Origin: a virus
Length of the DNA: 42,872 bases
Direction: 5' to 3' (one strand)
IMG/VR virus record: IMGVR_UViG_3300023099_000004
Coordinates: 1-42,872 of that record
This document shows, piece after piece, positions 1-6,624 of this stretch (positions are counted from its first letter, which is position 1; every line of letters begins with the position of its first letter). A program made the position numbers and the translations under genes. The notes beneath the pieces were generated by a model. The model was not told where the DNA came from. It did not search any database and was given only the letters and a program-made list of their open reading frames with translations.

Positions 1-87
1 TGAAAAGGTCGGAAGACTACAGCGGCGAGCATCGCGAGTGGACCGAAGAAGTAACGGTGTACAAGGGCAGCAGTTTCTTCGAGCAAG
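1..87. repeat. Terminal direct repeat, left copy
   Basis: These 87 bases are identical to the last 87 bases of the window. Joining the ends through one copy gives an intact open frame across the join. This is what a circular or circularly permuted molecule gives after assembly. A physical 87-bp terminal repeat is possible but less likely, because the repeat lies inside a gene. Confidence 0.95.
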
Positions 88-296
88 TCGTTAAGGATGT
101 CCTCGCCACCCACCGCCAGCAATCCCTCTTGGCAGCACGGGCGGAGATTGAGGGGCTGAAAGACCCGAATGTCGTTCATGTGAATTTGCTTCGAGGTTCA
201 ATCGCGAGGCCAACCCTCGCGCAAATCATCCACATTTACGGCGCTCAACAACTGCGCGCCGCCCTCTCCACCGATCAGGGCCGGGAGGGGAAATGA
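3..296 (+). CDS. C-terminal part of a hypothetical early protein cut by the window end
   Basis: This is the 3' end of the gene that starts at 42284. Read around the join, the protein is 265 residues. The part seen here (about 97 residues) is charged and helical, has no recognisable domain, and ends in QGREGK. Its stop overlaps the next start in ATGATG, as is usual in this tightly packed early operon. The GTG at 57 is in frame and could be mistaken for a start, but the frame is open upstream of it. Function unknown. Confidence 0.8.
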   Translation, partial: KRSEDYSGEHREWTEEVTVYKGSSFFEQVVKDVLATHRQQSLLAARAEIEGLKDPNVVHVNLLRGSIARPTLAQIIHIYGAQQLRAALSTDQGREGK

Positions 297-562
297 TGCG
301 CCGGGAACTGGATATGCAGTGCCCAATCGACTTTGGGACGACGCCAGACTGCGATTGCCCTTACGAGCATTGGCATGTCGGCCAAGCTGGCACCTGCCTG
401 GACATTCACTTTGAAGCAGACGGTTCGGTCCACGTAACTCTCGATAGCGGGGAATGGGACGCAGAAACCACGATCCACGGTGCCGCCTCGCTGGACGATG
501 TTCGCGATGATGCATTCGTTTGGGCGGCTTCAAAGATCATGGAGAACCCCCATGCCGACTAA
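293..562 (+). CDS. Hypothetical small acidic early protein
   Basis: The product has 89 residues and is acidic, with a Cys/His-bearing N-terminal part (CPIDFG, DCDCPYEHWH) followed by a beta-rich stretch (GSVHVTLDSGEW). A purine-rich GGAGGGGAA stands just upstream. Two ATGs in tandem at 293 and 296 overlap the previous stop, and either could be used. I do not recognise the family. The tandem overlaps show it is translated with its neighbours in the rightward early operon. Confidence 0.7.
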   Translation: MMRRELDMQCPIDFGTTPDCDCPYEHWHVGQAGTCLDIHFEADGSVHVTLDSGEWDAETTIHGAASLDDVRDDAFVWAASKIMENPHAD

Positions 563-803
563 CCGGGAAGCCCAAGGTGAGGTCGAGCCACCGTTTCTGC
601 GCGAGGCTTACATGCAGGCGCAGGCCAAGGAACGCGCGAGACACGATGAACTGATGGCTGCACTAGACATGCTCCGGTGGGCCAGAGCCGCGCTTGATAG
701 TGGCTACCGCTCAACTCGGCACAAGCAGGAAATCGCCAAGATTGATGCGTTTTTCGCCGCCCTCAAAGCCCGCGCCCAAACACAGGAACCCGATCATGGA
801 TAG
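552..803 (+). CDS. Hypothetical helical early protein
   Basis: The product has 83 residues, is mostly alpha-helical and is rich in Ala, Arg and Glu. I chose the ATG at 552 because GGAG lies 8 bases upstream and the start overlaps the previous stop. The frame is open further upstream, but only as a shadow of the previous gene. No motif is recognised. The 3' end overlaps the next start at 796. Confidence 0.65.
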   Translation: MPTNREAQGEVEPPFLREAYMQAQAKERARHDELMAALDMLRWARAALDSGYRSTRHKQEIAKIDAFFAALKARAQTQEPDHG

Positions 804-1278
804 CAACAAACTGGCGGCCAAATTCCACGAAACATACGAACGCCTTGCACCCTTGTTTGGCTACGAGACGCGCGCTGAAACAAGGGCTTTTGACCCAAGC
901 AGCGCGAACGGGAAGTTGATGATTGCCGTTTGTGCAGACATGCGCGCCACCCTCACCCAGCAGCCCGCCGAGCAAATTGCAGATGGCGCGTTGGGGGTTA
1001 CTCAGAGGGATAGGGCAGCATCTGCGCATTTAGCAAAAGTCGTCGCCATATTGATGGCGCGACAAGGCGTTCCTGGCAGCGTTGAAGAAGATTCATTCGA
1101 TCGATTTTTCGCCCGTCACGCCCAACAAGCCCGCGCACAGGCGCTGGAAGAGGCGGCAAGGATCTGCGATGGATATGCAGAGAACGCCGGCGGATTACAA
1201 AGCTACATCCAAGCCTGCCGCCACAACGCCTCCGCCATCCGCGCGCTACAGCCCCATGGGCAAGGCGGTGGGGAATGA
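796..1278 (+). CDS. Hypothetical phage protein of the HETYERLAP type
   Basis: The product has 160 residues. It begins with a stretch containing FHETYERLAPLFGYETR and NGKLMIAV, a pattern seen in small uncharacterised phage proteins. It has a basic middle and ends with a helical EEAARICDGYA segment common at the C-termini of phage accessory proteins. I chose the ATG at 796, with AGGAA upstream, over the frame's earlier start at 694, because the region before it encodes the previous gene. The role is unknown. Confidence 0.7.
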   Translation: MDSNKLAAKFHETYERLAPLFGYETRAETRAFDPSSANGKLMIAVCADMRATLTQQPAEQIADGALGVTQRDRAASAHLAKVVAILMARQGVPGSVEEDSFDRFFARHAQQARAQALEEAARICDGYAENAGGLQSYIQACRHNASAIRALQPHGQGGGE

Positions 1279-1676
1279 GAAAGGATATGGGCGTCCAGCA
1301 AGCTGACGGGCTCTCGCAAGCCGAGCCTACCGTCTCGGCCCTTCGGGCTTCGATCCCTGACGCGGATAGAGCGACATGGTTTTGCAACCGTGGGGAATTT
1401 TGGGGCACTCTCAATCAATATACCCTTTGCGCAAAATGTGGGAAAAGAGAAACCAAGCGTCATGATGAACCTCTCCATTGGGGAGCCGTGTTCACATCGA
1501 AACTTCATTATCTTTGCGATGATTGCTTTGCCTCACTGCCAGCGCAAGCGATTGAAGCGCGAAGCGGCGAGACGACAGGCTCGACCGAAGGCGAAAGCGC
1601 GGTCCGTCAGGATGCGCCCACTCAATCACCCCCACCCATCCAGTCAGTGGATCAGAACCAGGGAGAGGGATTGTGA
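1275..1676 (+). CDS. Hypothetical zinc-ribbon-like protein
   Basis: The product has 133 residues. Two cysteine pairs, CAKC near residue 52 and CDDC near residue 81, could bind one zinc ion. The N-terminus is variable and the C-terminus is polar and Pro/Gln-rich, so the likely folded part is residues 35-95. The start overlaps the previous stop by four bases (ATGA). Family and target are unknown; a DNA- or protein-binding role is only a guess from the cysteines. Confidence 0.65.
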   Translation: MRKDMGVQQADGLSQAEPTVSALRASIPDADRATWFCNRGEFWGTLNQYTLCAKCGKRETKRHDEPLHWGAVFTSKLHYLCDDCFASLPAQAIEARSGETTGSTEGESAVRQDAPTQSPPPIQSVDQNQGEGL

Positions 1677-1933
1677 CGGATTTCACCCCACATGAAAGCA
1701 AGATCATCGGTATGATGATGAAGGCCAGCCAGACGCTCCCAGACGATATGTGGGCAGTGGCGGCAGTTCAGAACCTCGCCTGCCTATATGCCAAGATCGA
1801 GCCGCTGCTGTTGGAAGACGAACGGGCCATGATGATAGGCATCGGCGGCTATATCGCGCACCAGGGTAAGGCTGAAATGTCTGCCGAGATCCAGGCGAAA
1901 ATGGCCATAGCCGACGCACGGGGGAAACTATGA
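1673..1933 (+). CDS. Hypothetical helical early protein
   Basis: The product has 86 residues, rich in Met, Ala and Leu, and looks fully helical. The GTG start at 1673 overlaps the previous stop in GTGA, and GGGAGAGG lies just upstream. No transmembrane segment or known motif is visible. It is one link in a chain of translationally coupled genes that leads to the integrase. Confidence 0.65.
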   Translation: MTDFTPHESKIIGMMMKASQTLPDDMWAVAAVQNLACLYAKIEPLLLEDERAMMIGIGGYIAHQGKAEMSAEIQAKMAIADARGKL

Positions 1934-2055
1934 CCCAACCCCAACGCATCTGGCGCAGGGCCGTAAAGCTCCACAAGGCAGGCTATAAACGCCATGCCCG
2001 CATACTCGCTCAACTAGCCTCTGAGGCTGATACTATAAGGGATGAGGCGGGATGA
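1930..2055 (+). CDS. Small basic hypothetical protein, 41 residues
   Basis: The product has 41 residues and is strongly basic in its first two thirds (RIWRRAVKLH, YKRHARIL) and acidic at the end. It is coupled on both sides by ATGA-type overlaps, which supports translation despite its length. A helical nucleic-acid-binding peptide is possible. Excisionases are often small, basic and next to integrases, but no winged-helix pattern is visible, so that role is not assigned. Confidence 0.55.
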   Translation: MTQPQRIWRRAVKLHKAGYKRHARILAQLASEADTIRDEAG

Positions 2056-2336
2056 CGGCACATTCAATCGCATCGAAATGGCGCAGAGCCCTTCGCAACG
2101 GCACCGGTGCCAAATTCACAAATGAACAATTGCGCGAGATGGCCGAATATGGCGGCTTGCGCTTGATAACCCAGGTTGAAGTTGACGAACTATGTCCAGA
2201 ACGGAATCCCCCTACGTCGTCGGAGAATTCTGGCTCGACAAGCGCCGCGACGGCAAGTCGACCAACTGGCAGATCACCAACTACAAGGCCGGTACTCGAC
2301 AGATCGTCTATCGCAGCACTCACACGACATGCCTAG
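2052..2336 (+). CDS. Hypothetical protein overlapping the integrase start
   Basis: The product has 94 residues. Residues 1-50 look like a real helical protein (SKWRRALRNGTGAKFTNEQL, then EMAEYGGL). From about residue 48 the gene shares DNA with the integrase gene in another frame, and that tail is low-complexity Ser/Thr/Arg. The start overlaps the previous stop. Size and position fit a small excisionase-like or regulatory protein, but no family motif is visible. The 145-bp overlap may be real or may mean the protein is usually shorter. Confidence 0.5.
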   Translation: MTAHSIASKWRRALRNGTGAKFTNEQLREMAEYGGLRLITQVEVDELCPERNPPTSSENSGSTSAATASRPTGRSPTTRPVLDRSSIAALTRHA

Positions 2337-3472
2337 ATGAAGCCAAGTCGCTCATTGATGCCCACCATTCCGAGCATCAGGCCAAGCAGCCTCAGGAAGC
2401 GCATGACGCGCGGGTTATCCCGCTGATGATGACCTATTGGACCGAACGCGGCAAGAAGGCGGTCAAGCCGGACCAGATCGCCAGTTCGCTGCGGCAGTTC
2501 ATCGGCTTCCTGGAACAGGACGAGGCAGGCTTTAACGCCGTGGTGACCGACCTCACCCCCTCGCTGTTCGAGCGGTTCCGGGAATGGCGCATGGGCCCAC
2601 ACCAATACAGCGTGTCTTGGCGCGATCAGCTTTACAATCACAGCTCCAAAGGCGTGAAAGGCGAAAGCGTCCAGCGCAACCTTGACGACATTCGCGCAGC
2701 CATCATCCACGCAGAGAAGAACCGCCGCGTTCCGATGGCGCCAAAGATCCCGGCGCTGGAAGAACGCTATCGCTCACCGGCGCGGGATAACCTGCTGTCG
2801 ATCGAGCAGCTGGGGCGCATCTATTGGTACAGCCGTCACTTCCCCGACATGCTCCGCTATTTCACGCTGATGCTCGGCACGGGCACCCGTCCGGAAGCTG
2901 CAGCCAAGTTCGATGCCTCACGCCAATATGACGACAGCAATGGTTTGATCGACACCCAGAACCCCGACGCGCCGCTGACGAAGAAGCGCAATCAGTTCAT
3001 CCCCGCCATTCGCCCCCTGAGGCCCATCCTGCGCGCTTGGGCTGTGGATGGGGCAACACCTGCCAAGTCTCGCAAGACAGCCTGGCGGACCATGAGAGCG
3101 GCGCTGGGGCTAACACCAGAGACGGTGGCAAAGGATATCCGCCACACGGTCGCGACATGGCTCTATTCGGACCACACCGTGCCTGAGCGGCAGACCAGCG
3201 AATTGCTTGGCCATGCCGGGCATCTGGCGCGCACCACTAAGAACTATGCGAAGTACCGGCCCGACAGACTGAAGGACGCGACTCGTTCGCTGTCCACCTT
3301 GTGGCTTGCGGTGAGTCGGGAAGCGCGGGCTTATGGCGCTGTCCATTTGTTGTCCACCGTGGGGCAGAACAGCAAGATCACCGTTGCCAAACGCGGTGAA
3401 AAATGCAAGGATTTGTGCCAGAAATCCATGGTGGGCGGTGACGGGCTCGAACCGCCGACCCTCTCGGTGTAA
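2192..3472 (+). CDS. int: Tyrosine-recombinase integrase
   Basis: This 426-residue site-specific recombinase would integrate and excise the phage at a tRNA gene. The N-terminal part resembles an arm-binding domain (WQITNYKAGTRQIVYRS), followed by a SAM-like core-binding helical domain around residues 70-200. The catalytic domain shows GTGTRPEAAAKF with the first Arg, DIRHTVATWL with the second Arg and His, LLGHAGHLARTTKNYAKY with the late His and the nucleophile Tyr. The usual first His of the HxxR box is Lys here. The last 14 residues (VGGDGLEPPTLSV type) are encoded by the tRNA-derived attachment core. The start has only a weak ribosome binding site, so expression may depend on coupling to the upstream gene. 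Confidence 0.93.
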   Translation: MSRTESPYVVGEFWLDKRRDGKSTNWQITNYKAGTRQIVYRSTHTTCLDEAKSLIDAHHSEHQAKQPQEAHDARVIPLMMTYWTERGKKAVKPDQIASSLRQFIGFLEQDEAGFNAVVTDLTPSLFERFREWRMGPHQYSVSWRDQLYNHSSKGVKGESVQRNLDDIRAAIIHAEKNRRVPMAPKIPALEERYRSPARDNLLSIEQLGRIYWYSRHFPDMLRYFTLMLGTGTRPEAAAKFDASRQYDDSNGLIDTQNPDAPLTKKRNQFIPAIRPLRPILRAWAVDGATPAKSRKTAWRTMRAALGLTPETVAKDIRHTVATWLYSDHTVPERQTSELLGHAGHLARTTKNYAKYRPDRLKDATRSLSTLWLAVSREARAYGAVHLLSTVGQNSKITVAKRGEKCKDLCQKSMVGGDGLEPPTLSV

Positions 3473-3474
3473 AG
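3429..3474 (-). other. attP: attP core: 3' half of a tRNA-Val(UAC) gene
   Basis: On the minus strand this reads as the 3' half of a tRNA. It has an anticodon loop TTTACAC (anticodon UAC), variable loop, T stem-loop GGCGG-TTCGAGC-CCGTC, acceptor 3' strand ACCGCCC, discriminator A and CCA. Upstream of the anticodon loop the cloverleaf cannot be completed, so this is a fragment. Integration here would rebuild a host tRNA-Val gene. The fragment overlaps the integrase stop, which is classical for integrases that target tRNA genes. Confidence 0.85.
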
Positions 3475-3485
3475 GATAGGATGCT

Positions 3486-4028
3486 ATGACAATGCCTAGT
3501 TTTCCGTCACCTGCTGATGGAACGGAACCCGACTCAAACGAGAACAAAGCGAGAGTTGCTGTCCATTCGCAGTCCACCCAAGACGCAGATGAAATGAGTG
3601 CGGACAAAGCGAGTTTGGAGCCTTGCCCGTTCTGTGGTGGCGAGCAGCCTTATGTTTGGATTTACCGAGATAAGACAGTGATTTCTGCCCTCACCCCTGA
3701 GTGGCATGTTCACTGTAAATCCTGCAATATCCAAATAAGCGCGACCAGAAAGGGGGAGGCAATCAGCCGCTGGAATACCCGCCCCTCCGGTTCAGCAGAG
3801 TTGAGGGAGGGTTTGAATTGGCAACCGATCGAGACGGCCCCGAGAGACGGAACCTCTATTCTCGTTTGTGTGACGCACAACACCTGCGATCACACGTGGG
3901 AAACAGTCCAATGGATTGATTGGGCGCGAGGGGCTTACATATGGCCAATATATCAACAGCGCATTGATATACCGTTCCCGCCCACCCACTGGATGCCCCT
4001 TCCCCCACCACCCGGAGAAGATCAATGA
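3486..4028 (+). CDS. Lar-type zinc-ribbon plus DUF551 protein
   Basis: The product has 180 residues with two parts. Residues about 44-100 match the Lar restriction-alleviation family: CPFCGG, then WHVHCKSC, then AISRWNTR. Residues about 112-175 match DUF551: WQPIETAPRDG at the start and THWMPLP at the end. Lar of the Rac prophage alleviates type I restriction, so anti-restriction is a reasonable but unproven role. The start at 3486 follows AAAGGATAGG; an ATG at 3594 just before the Lar part is an alternative. It lies directly beyond attP, so it would sit at one end of the prophage. Confidence 0.75.
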   Translation: MTMPSFPSPADGTEPDSNENKARVAVHSQSTQDADEMSADKASLEPCPFCGGEQPYVWIYRDKTVISALTPEWHVHCKSCNIQISATRKGEAISRWNTRPSGSAELREGLNWQPIETAPRDGTSILVCVTHNTCDHTWETVQWIDWARGAYIWPIYQQRIDIPFPPTHWMPLPPPPGEDQ

Positions 4029-4294
4029 CACCGCTAGAACGTGCTGTGAGGGCTTTGAAGAATTGGCACGAATTGGCTGATCTAATTGATGACCCGGAAG
4101 ACACTTCTGAGCTTGCTCTGGAGGCTTCCTACCGAGGCCAAGCCCGCACCGTCCTTTGGGCAATTAGGGAACCGAGCGATCTTGCGGTTACCGAGGGAAT
4201 TACTGCCTCCCTAAATGCTGGGCAAGGCGTTGAGCCTGAAACAACGACTGTCATCTATCAAGCAATGATAGACAGCGCATTGGGAGAACGTTGA
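4025..4294 (+). CDS. Hypothetical acidic helical protein
   Basis: The product has 89 residues, acidic and helical, with no motif I recognise. The start overlaps the previous stop (ATGA) and the stop overlaps the next start (TGATG), so three genes downstream of attP form one coupled unit. Codon use looks like that of the flanking genes. Function unknown. Confidence 0.65.
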   Translation: MTPLERAVRALKNWHELADLIDDPEDTSELALEASYRGQARTVLWAIREPSDLAVTEGITASLNAGQGVEPETTTVIYQAMIDSALGER

Positions 4295-4557
4295 TGGCCG
4301 ACGGCGACAGGCGGAAGATCGAAATCAAGTGCGATCCAAATCACCTGAGACTAGTCCTTGCTTATCTCGGTAGGCAGGAACCTTCTTACGACCGCACCGA
4401 TGTTAGCGGCGCTGTGGATTTTTTCCGCTGGTTGGTTGAGGTCGTGATTGATGGCGAGATTTGCTGCATTTCGGCCCACGATGGGCATGTGGTGCTTGAC
4501 GTTCTTCATCTCCGAGACGCCGAAGGATTGCCAAATCTACCGATTCCACAACCCTAA
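4294..4557 (+). CDS. Hypothetical protein, last gene of the post-attP cluster
   Basis: The product has 87 residues and alternates beta and alpha segments (KIEIKCDPNHLRLVLAYLG, FFRWLVEVVIDGEICCI). I chose the ATG at 4294, which overlaps the previous stop, over the TTG just before it; GGGAGAACG lies upstream. The stop overlaps the stop of a convergent minus-strand gene in CTAA. No known domain recognised. Confidence 0.65.
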   Translation: MADGDRRKIEIKCDPNHLRLVLAYLGRQEPSYDRTDVSGAVDFFRWLVEVVIDGEICCISAHDGHVVLDVLHLRDAEGLPNLPIPQP

Positions 4558-4802
4558 TCCCTATTCCTCGGCCCCCAATCAACCCGCCTTCCTCCGCATC
4601 TGGAGCAGCGTAATCGCCGGGCCAGCGCGGGGAGTGATCGGGGCGATTCCATCAAATGCCTACGGGTGTGCGGTCTATCTGCATGGGTAACGAGATAGCG
4701 TGGTGGAAGCTCTGCCTGATGCCCGCAATCCAGGCATTGGACAAACATGTTGTAGCCAAAGCGTGACAGTGAGCCTGTGTCAGTGAATCGCTTGCTGGAC
4801 AT
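4554..4802 (-). CDS. Zinc-ribbon protein with LARRLRCSRCGG motif
   Basis: Two cysteine knuckles, CLDCGH and CSRCGG, frame a helical stretch with SLPALARRLRCSRCGG and WGP near the end. This arrangement is typical of small zinc-ribbon proteins that are common in Sphingomonadales genomes. The frame is open further up to a GTG at 4913, and an ATG at 4748 is another candidate. None has a clear ribosome binding site; 4802 is a compromise. It runs against its plus-strand neighbour. Role unknown, possibly nucleic-acid binding. Confidence 0.5.
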   Translation of the reverse strand: MSSKRFTDTGSLSRFGYNMFVQCLDCGHQAELPPRYLVTHADRPHTRRHLMESPRSLPALARRLRCSRCGGRRVDWGPRNRD

Positions 4803-4920
4803 GTGCCGGGCATAGAACGTTTGGGGAACGTGCGCGAGGGTGGGCTTGACGGATTCGGCTGTATTAGATAGGCTTGATGAAGGGCGATCAGTTCTGATAC
4901 AAACAGGACCCACCCTTCTT

Positions 4921-5103
4921 CTGAGGGATTGAACCGCCCTCAGTCGGCTGCCTCCGCAGGCAAAGGTTCACCCGATCAAGCGCAAGCTCAGTTGGGTATC
5001 GTTGGGAGAAGCGGGAACTTCTCCCGGCAGCAAAGCACCCGGAGGCGCAGAGCACCAACATCCCTGTCCGCAGGGATGATGCCCAACCGTAAGGCGGCAT
5101 CAT
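4921..5103. ncRNA. Candidate structured RNA region with a possible pseudoknot
   Basis: About 180 bases without a convincing gene hold a row of perfect stems: 4921-4927 with 4937-4943 (7 bp), 4949-4953 with 4958-4962 (5 bp), 5004-5011 with 5018-5025 (8 bp), 5059-5066 with 5071-5078 (8 bp), and 5079-5083 with 5096-5100 (5 bp). The loop of the first stem (TGAACC, 4930-4935) is complementary to GGTTCA at 4965-4970, a possible pseudoknot. GTTGGG at 4991 can pair with CCCAAC at 5082. The strand is not decided and no RNA family is recognised. The rest, to about 5310, holds more short stems but no gene. Confidence 0.4.
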
Positions 5104-5316
5104 GCGCTTCCGGGGTTGCTCTTTTCCGTGGTGATGATAGCTTGTTGGCGCTGCGGCGGCGCTGAAAGCAGAAGCGCGGAGAGCGAGAAAACTGACGAGC
5201 ATTTTCGCTTTCGACAATGACGCTAAGCGGGTGTGGCCGAAAAGGATGCATCCGGGCTATGCGGGAACCATGGATAAACCGTTTAGTCGCAAGCCAGAGT
5301 AGCGACTGGCCCGCAG

Positions 5317-5361
5317 CTACTCCCCCGCCGTCCCAATCCAATCCCTCAGCCACAACAGTCG
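5317..5361 (-). pseudogene. Remnant copy of the Rz1 3' end
   Basis: Read on the minus strand, this stretch encodes RLLWLRDWIGTAGE followed by TAG. It closely matches the real Rz1 C-terminus (RLLWLRDFIRRAGD, stop) encoded about 150 bp away. Upstream of the Arg codon the similarity ends. It looks like a duplicated or recombined tail of the spanin gene, left after the late-operon end was exchanged. Confidence 0.55.
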
Positions 5362-5373
5362 GGAAAGACCGGC

Positions 5374-5398
5374 AACTATCCGGAAATTCCGGATAGTT
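5374..5398. repeat. Perfect 25-base inverted repeat
   Basis: The arms AACTATCCGGAA and TTCCGGATAGTT flank one central A. It lies 65 bp beyond the end of the late operon. No T-run follows on either strand, so it is not a textbook terminator. A protein-binding site or a recombination site is possible. Confidence 0.6.
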
Positions 5399-5462
5399 CG
5401 CCCAGCGCTTATGGCATTAAATTCAAAGTATTAATCGAGTTGACCGGCATATCCTGCCCAGG

Positions 5463-5741
5463 TCAATCCCCTGCCCTCCGAATAAAATCCCTGAGCCACA
5501 ACAGCCGCGCGTTGGCGTCATCCAGCGCCTGAGCCAGATCAGCGATCAGTTCCGCATTCTCCCGGTCACTCAGGCACGGCACACCATCGCACACAGCTTC
5601 CCCATCAGGGACAGTAGGGAATGCAACAGGCTCGGCCCGCTCAATCGGTGGCAGCACCAGTTCTGTTCGCCCGCTCACGCAGCCGGTCAGTAACAGCCCG
5701 GGACACAGGCCCAACAGGATTGATTTCATCAGTGTCGGCAT
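5463..5741 (-). CDS. Rz1: Outer-membrane spanin lipoprotein (Rz1-like)
   Basis: The product has 92 residues with a lipoprotein signal: hydrophobic LLGLCPGLLLTGC with the lipobox Cys at residue 21. The mature part is Pro-rich near its start and helical at its end. Together with the inner-membrane spanin it would fuse the inner and outer membranes in the last step of lysis. The gene starts out of frame inside the upstream spanin gene (101-bp overlap), the usual overlapping Rz/Rz1 arrangement. It is the last gene of the late operon. Confidence 0.8.
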   Translation of the reverse strand: MPTLMKSILLGLCPGLLLTGCVSGRTELVLPPIERAEPVAFPTVPDGEAVCDGVPCLSDRENAELIADLAQALDDANARLLWLRDFIRRAGD

Positions 5742-6033
5742 CGGAGATAGCCTTTCTCAGTTCTGCGTCCTTGGCCTGATTGGCGGTCTGACGCTCGGCA
5801 TCCTTGGCATTGGCATCGCGTTCGGCTTTGACCGTCGTTTCAGCCACATCGGCGCGGGATTGGAGGCGGTCTGTTTCGATGACTGATCGATCGTGGAAGT
5901 GCAGCCAGAGAAGCGCTAGGCCTACAAGCACGAGGCAGACGCCAAAGCTGAACACATAGGGCGCGGCTTTCTTGGCGACATTCTCACCTACGCCCATGCC
6001 CAGCAGCTTTGCTGTGATCCATGCGAAGATCAT
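5641..6033 (-). CDS. Rz: Inner-membrane spanin (Rz-like)
   Basis: The product has 130 residues with one membrane segment (VFSFGVCLVLVGLALLWLHF) near residues 27-46. A long charged coiled coil follows (DRLQSRADVAETTVKAERDA and beyond), the periplasmic shape of an i-spanin. I chose the ATG at 6033 with GGTGGA upstream; a TTG at 6051 in the same frame is the alternative. It would pair with the lipoprotein encoded in the overlapping frame to disrupt the outer membrane. Confidence 0.75.
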   Translation of the reverse strand: MIFAWITAKLLGMGVGENVAKKAAPYVFSFGVCLVLVGLALLWLHFHDRSVIETDRLQSRADVAETTVKAERDANAKDAERQTANQAKDAELRKAISDADTDEINPVGPVSRAVTDRLRERANRTGAATD

Positions 6034-6034
6034 T

Positions 6035-6361
6035 TCATTCCACCCATTCAAATTTGCTGTCGAACACAGATTCTGCCTCAGGGCCGGTCAGCAATTCCCG
6101 GCGGAGGATTTCAGCCACATATGAAGGGAAGAGTGATCGCGGGATGGAGGAGTGCTCATCATCCCAATGGAGGCCGATACGGTATCCGTCCCGGGTCAGG
6201 CCAATAACCATACAGCCCATAAGCTCAGGATCCGCACTGATAGCGCGTGAAAATTCCATCAGTTTGGCGCCCGCGTCGTTTTCAGGTTCCGGTGGCCCAG
6301 AGATAACGCGGAACTCGAAGCCCGTGGCCTTCATGCGAACTTTGCCAATTCGACCGCTCAT
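6035..6361 (-). CDS. Hypothetical protein within the lysis cassette
   Basis: The product has 108 residues, a soluble alpha/beta protein (FEFRVISGPPEPENDAGAKL, then GCMVIGLTRDG). No signal peptide or membrane segment. It overlaps the upstream holin-like gene by four bases and nearly touches the spanin gene, so it is expressed with the lysis genes. A role in lysis cannot be read from the sequence. Confidence 0.7.
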   Translation of the reverse strand: MSGRIGKVRMKATGFEFRVISGPPEPENDAGAKLMEFSRAISADPELMGCMVIGLTRDGYRIGLHWDDEHSSIPRSLFPSYVAEILRRELLTGPEAESVFDSKFEWVE

Positions 6362-6624
6362 TTCACCTCTCCTTCCGCCTCGATCGCCTTGGACTTGGCG
6401 ACGTTACGGTCCTTCAGTGCGATGGCGCCGGCTGTTGCGCCGATGCAGGCAGCAAGGCCCGCGGGGAATGCCAGCGAGAATTCGGTCAGTGATACGTCCT
6501 GGATCACGCCAATAGCCATGAACGCGGGCGCGGCCACGACGTAGACAAGCGTTCCAGAGGCCCCCAGAACGCGCTGGACCTCATAGGTGCCGCCAATGCC
6601 CTTGAGGGCTTCGAGAATGCTCAT
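6358..6624 (-). CDS. Holin-like small membrane protein
   Basis: The product has 88 residues with two hydrophobic stretches, LVYVVAAPAFMAIGVI at about 26-41 and FSLAFPAGLAACIGATAGAI at about 49-68, and a charged C-terminal tail. Two membrane segments and this size fit a class II-like holin that would let the endolysin reach the cell wall. It overlaps the endolysin stop by four bases. No family motif proves it; other small membrane proteins nearby (7336-7722, 7726-8220) are rival holin candidates. Confidence 0.6.
   Translation of the reverse strand: MSILEALKGIGGTYEVQRVLGASGTLVYVVAAPAFMAIGVIQDVSLTEFSLAFPAGLAACIGATAGAIALKDRNVAKSKAIEAEGEVK

Noticed and set aside
3429-3474. A complete tRNA gene
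   Set aside because: The 5' half does not fold: the anticodon stem cannot close and there is no D arm, so it is only an attachment-site fragment.
5192-5230. CTGACGA sequence like the core of a hammerhead ribozyme
   Set aside because: The required GAAA after the second stem and the third stem are missing on both strands.
4988-5353. 121-codon minus-strand frame over the hairpin block
   Set aside because: Low-complexity, with no ribosome site or known motif; the spanin remnant nearby is in a different frame.
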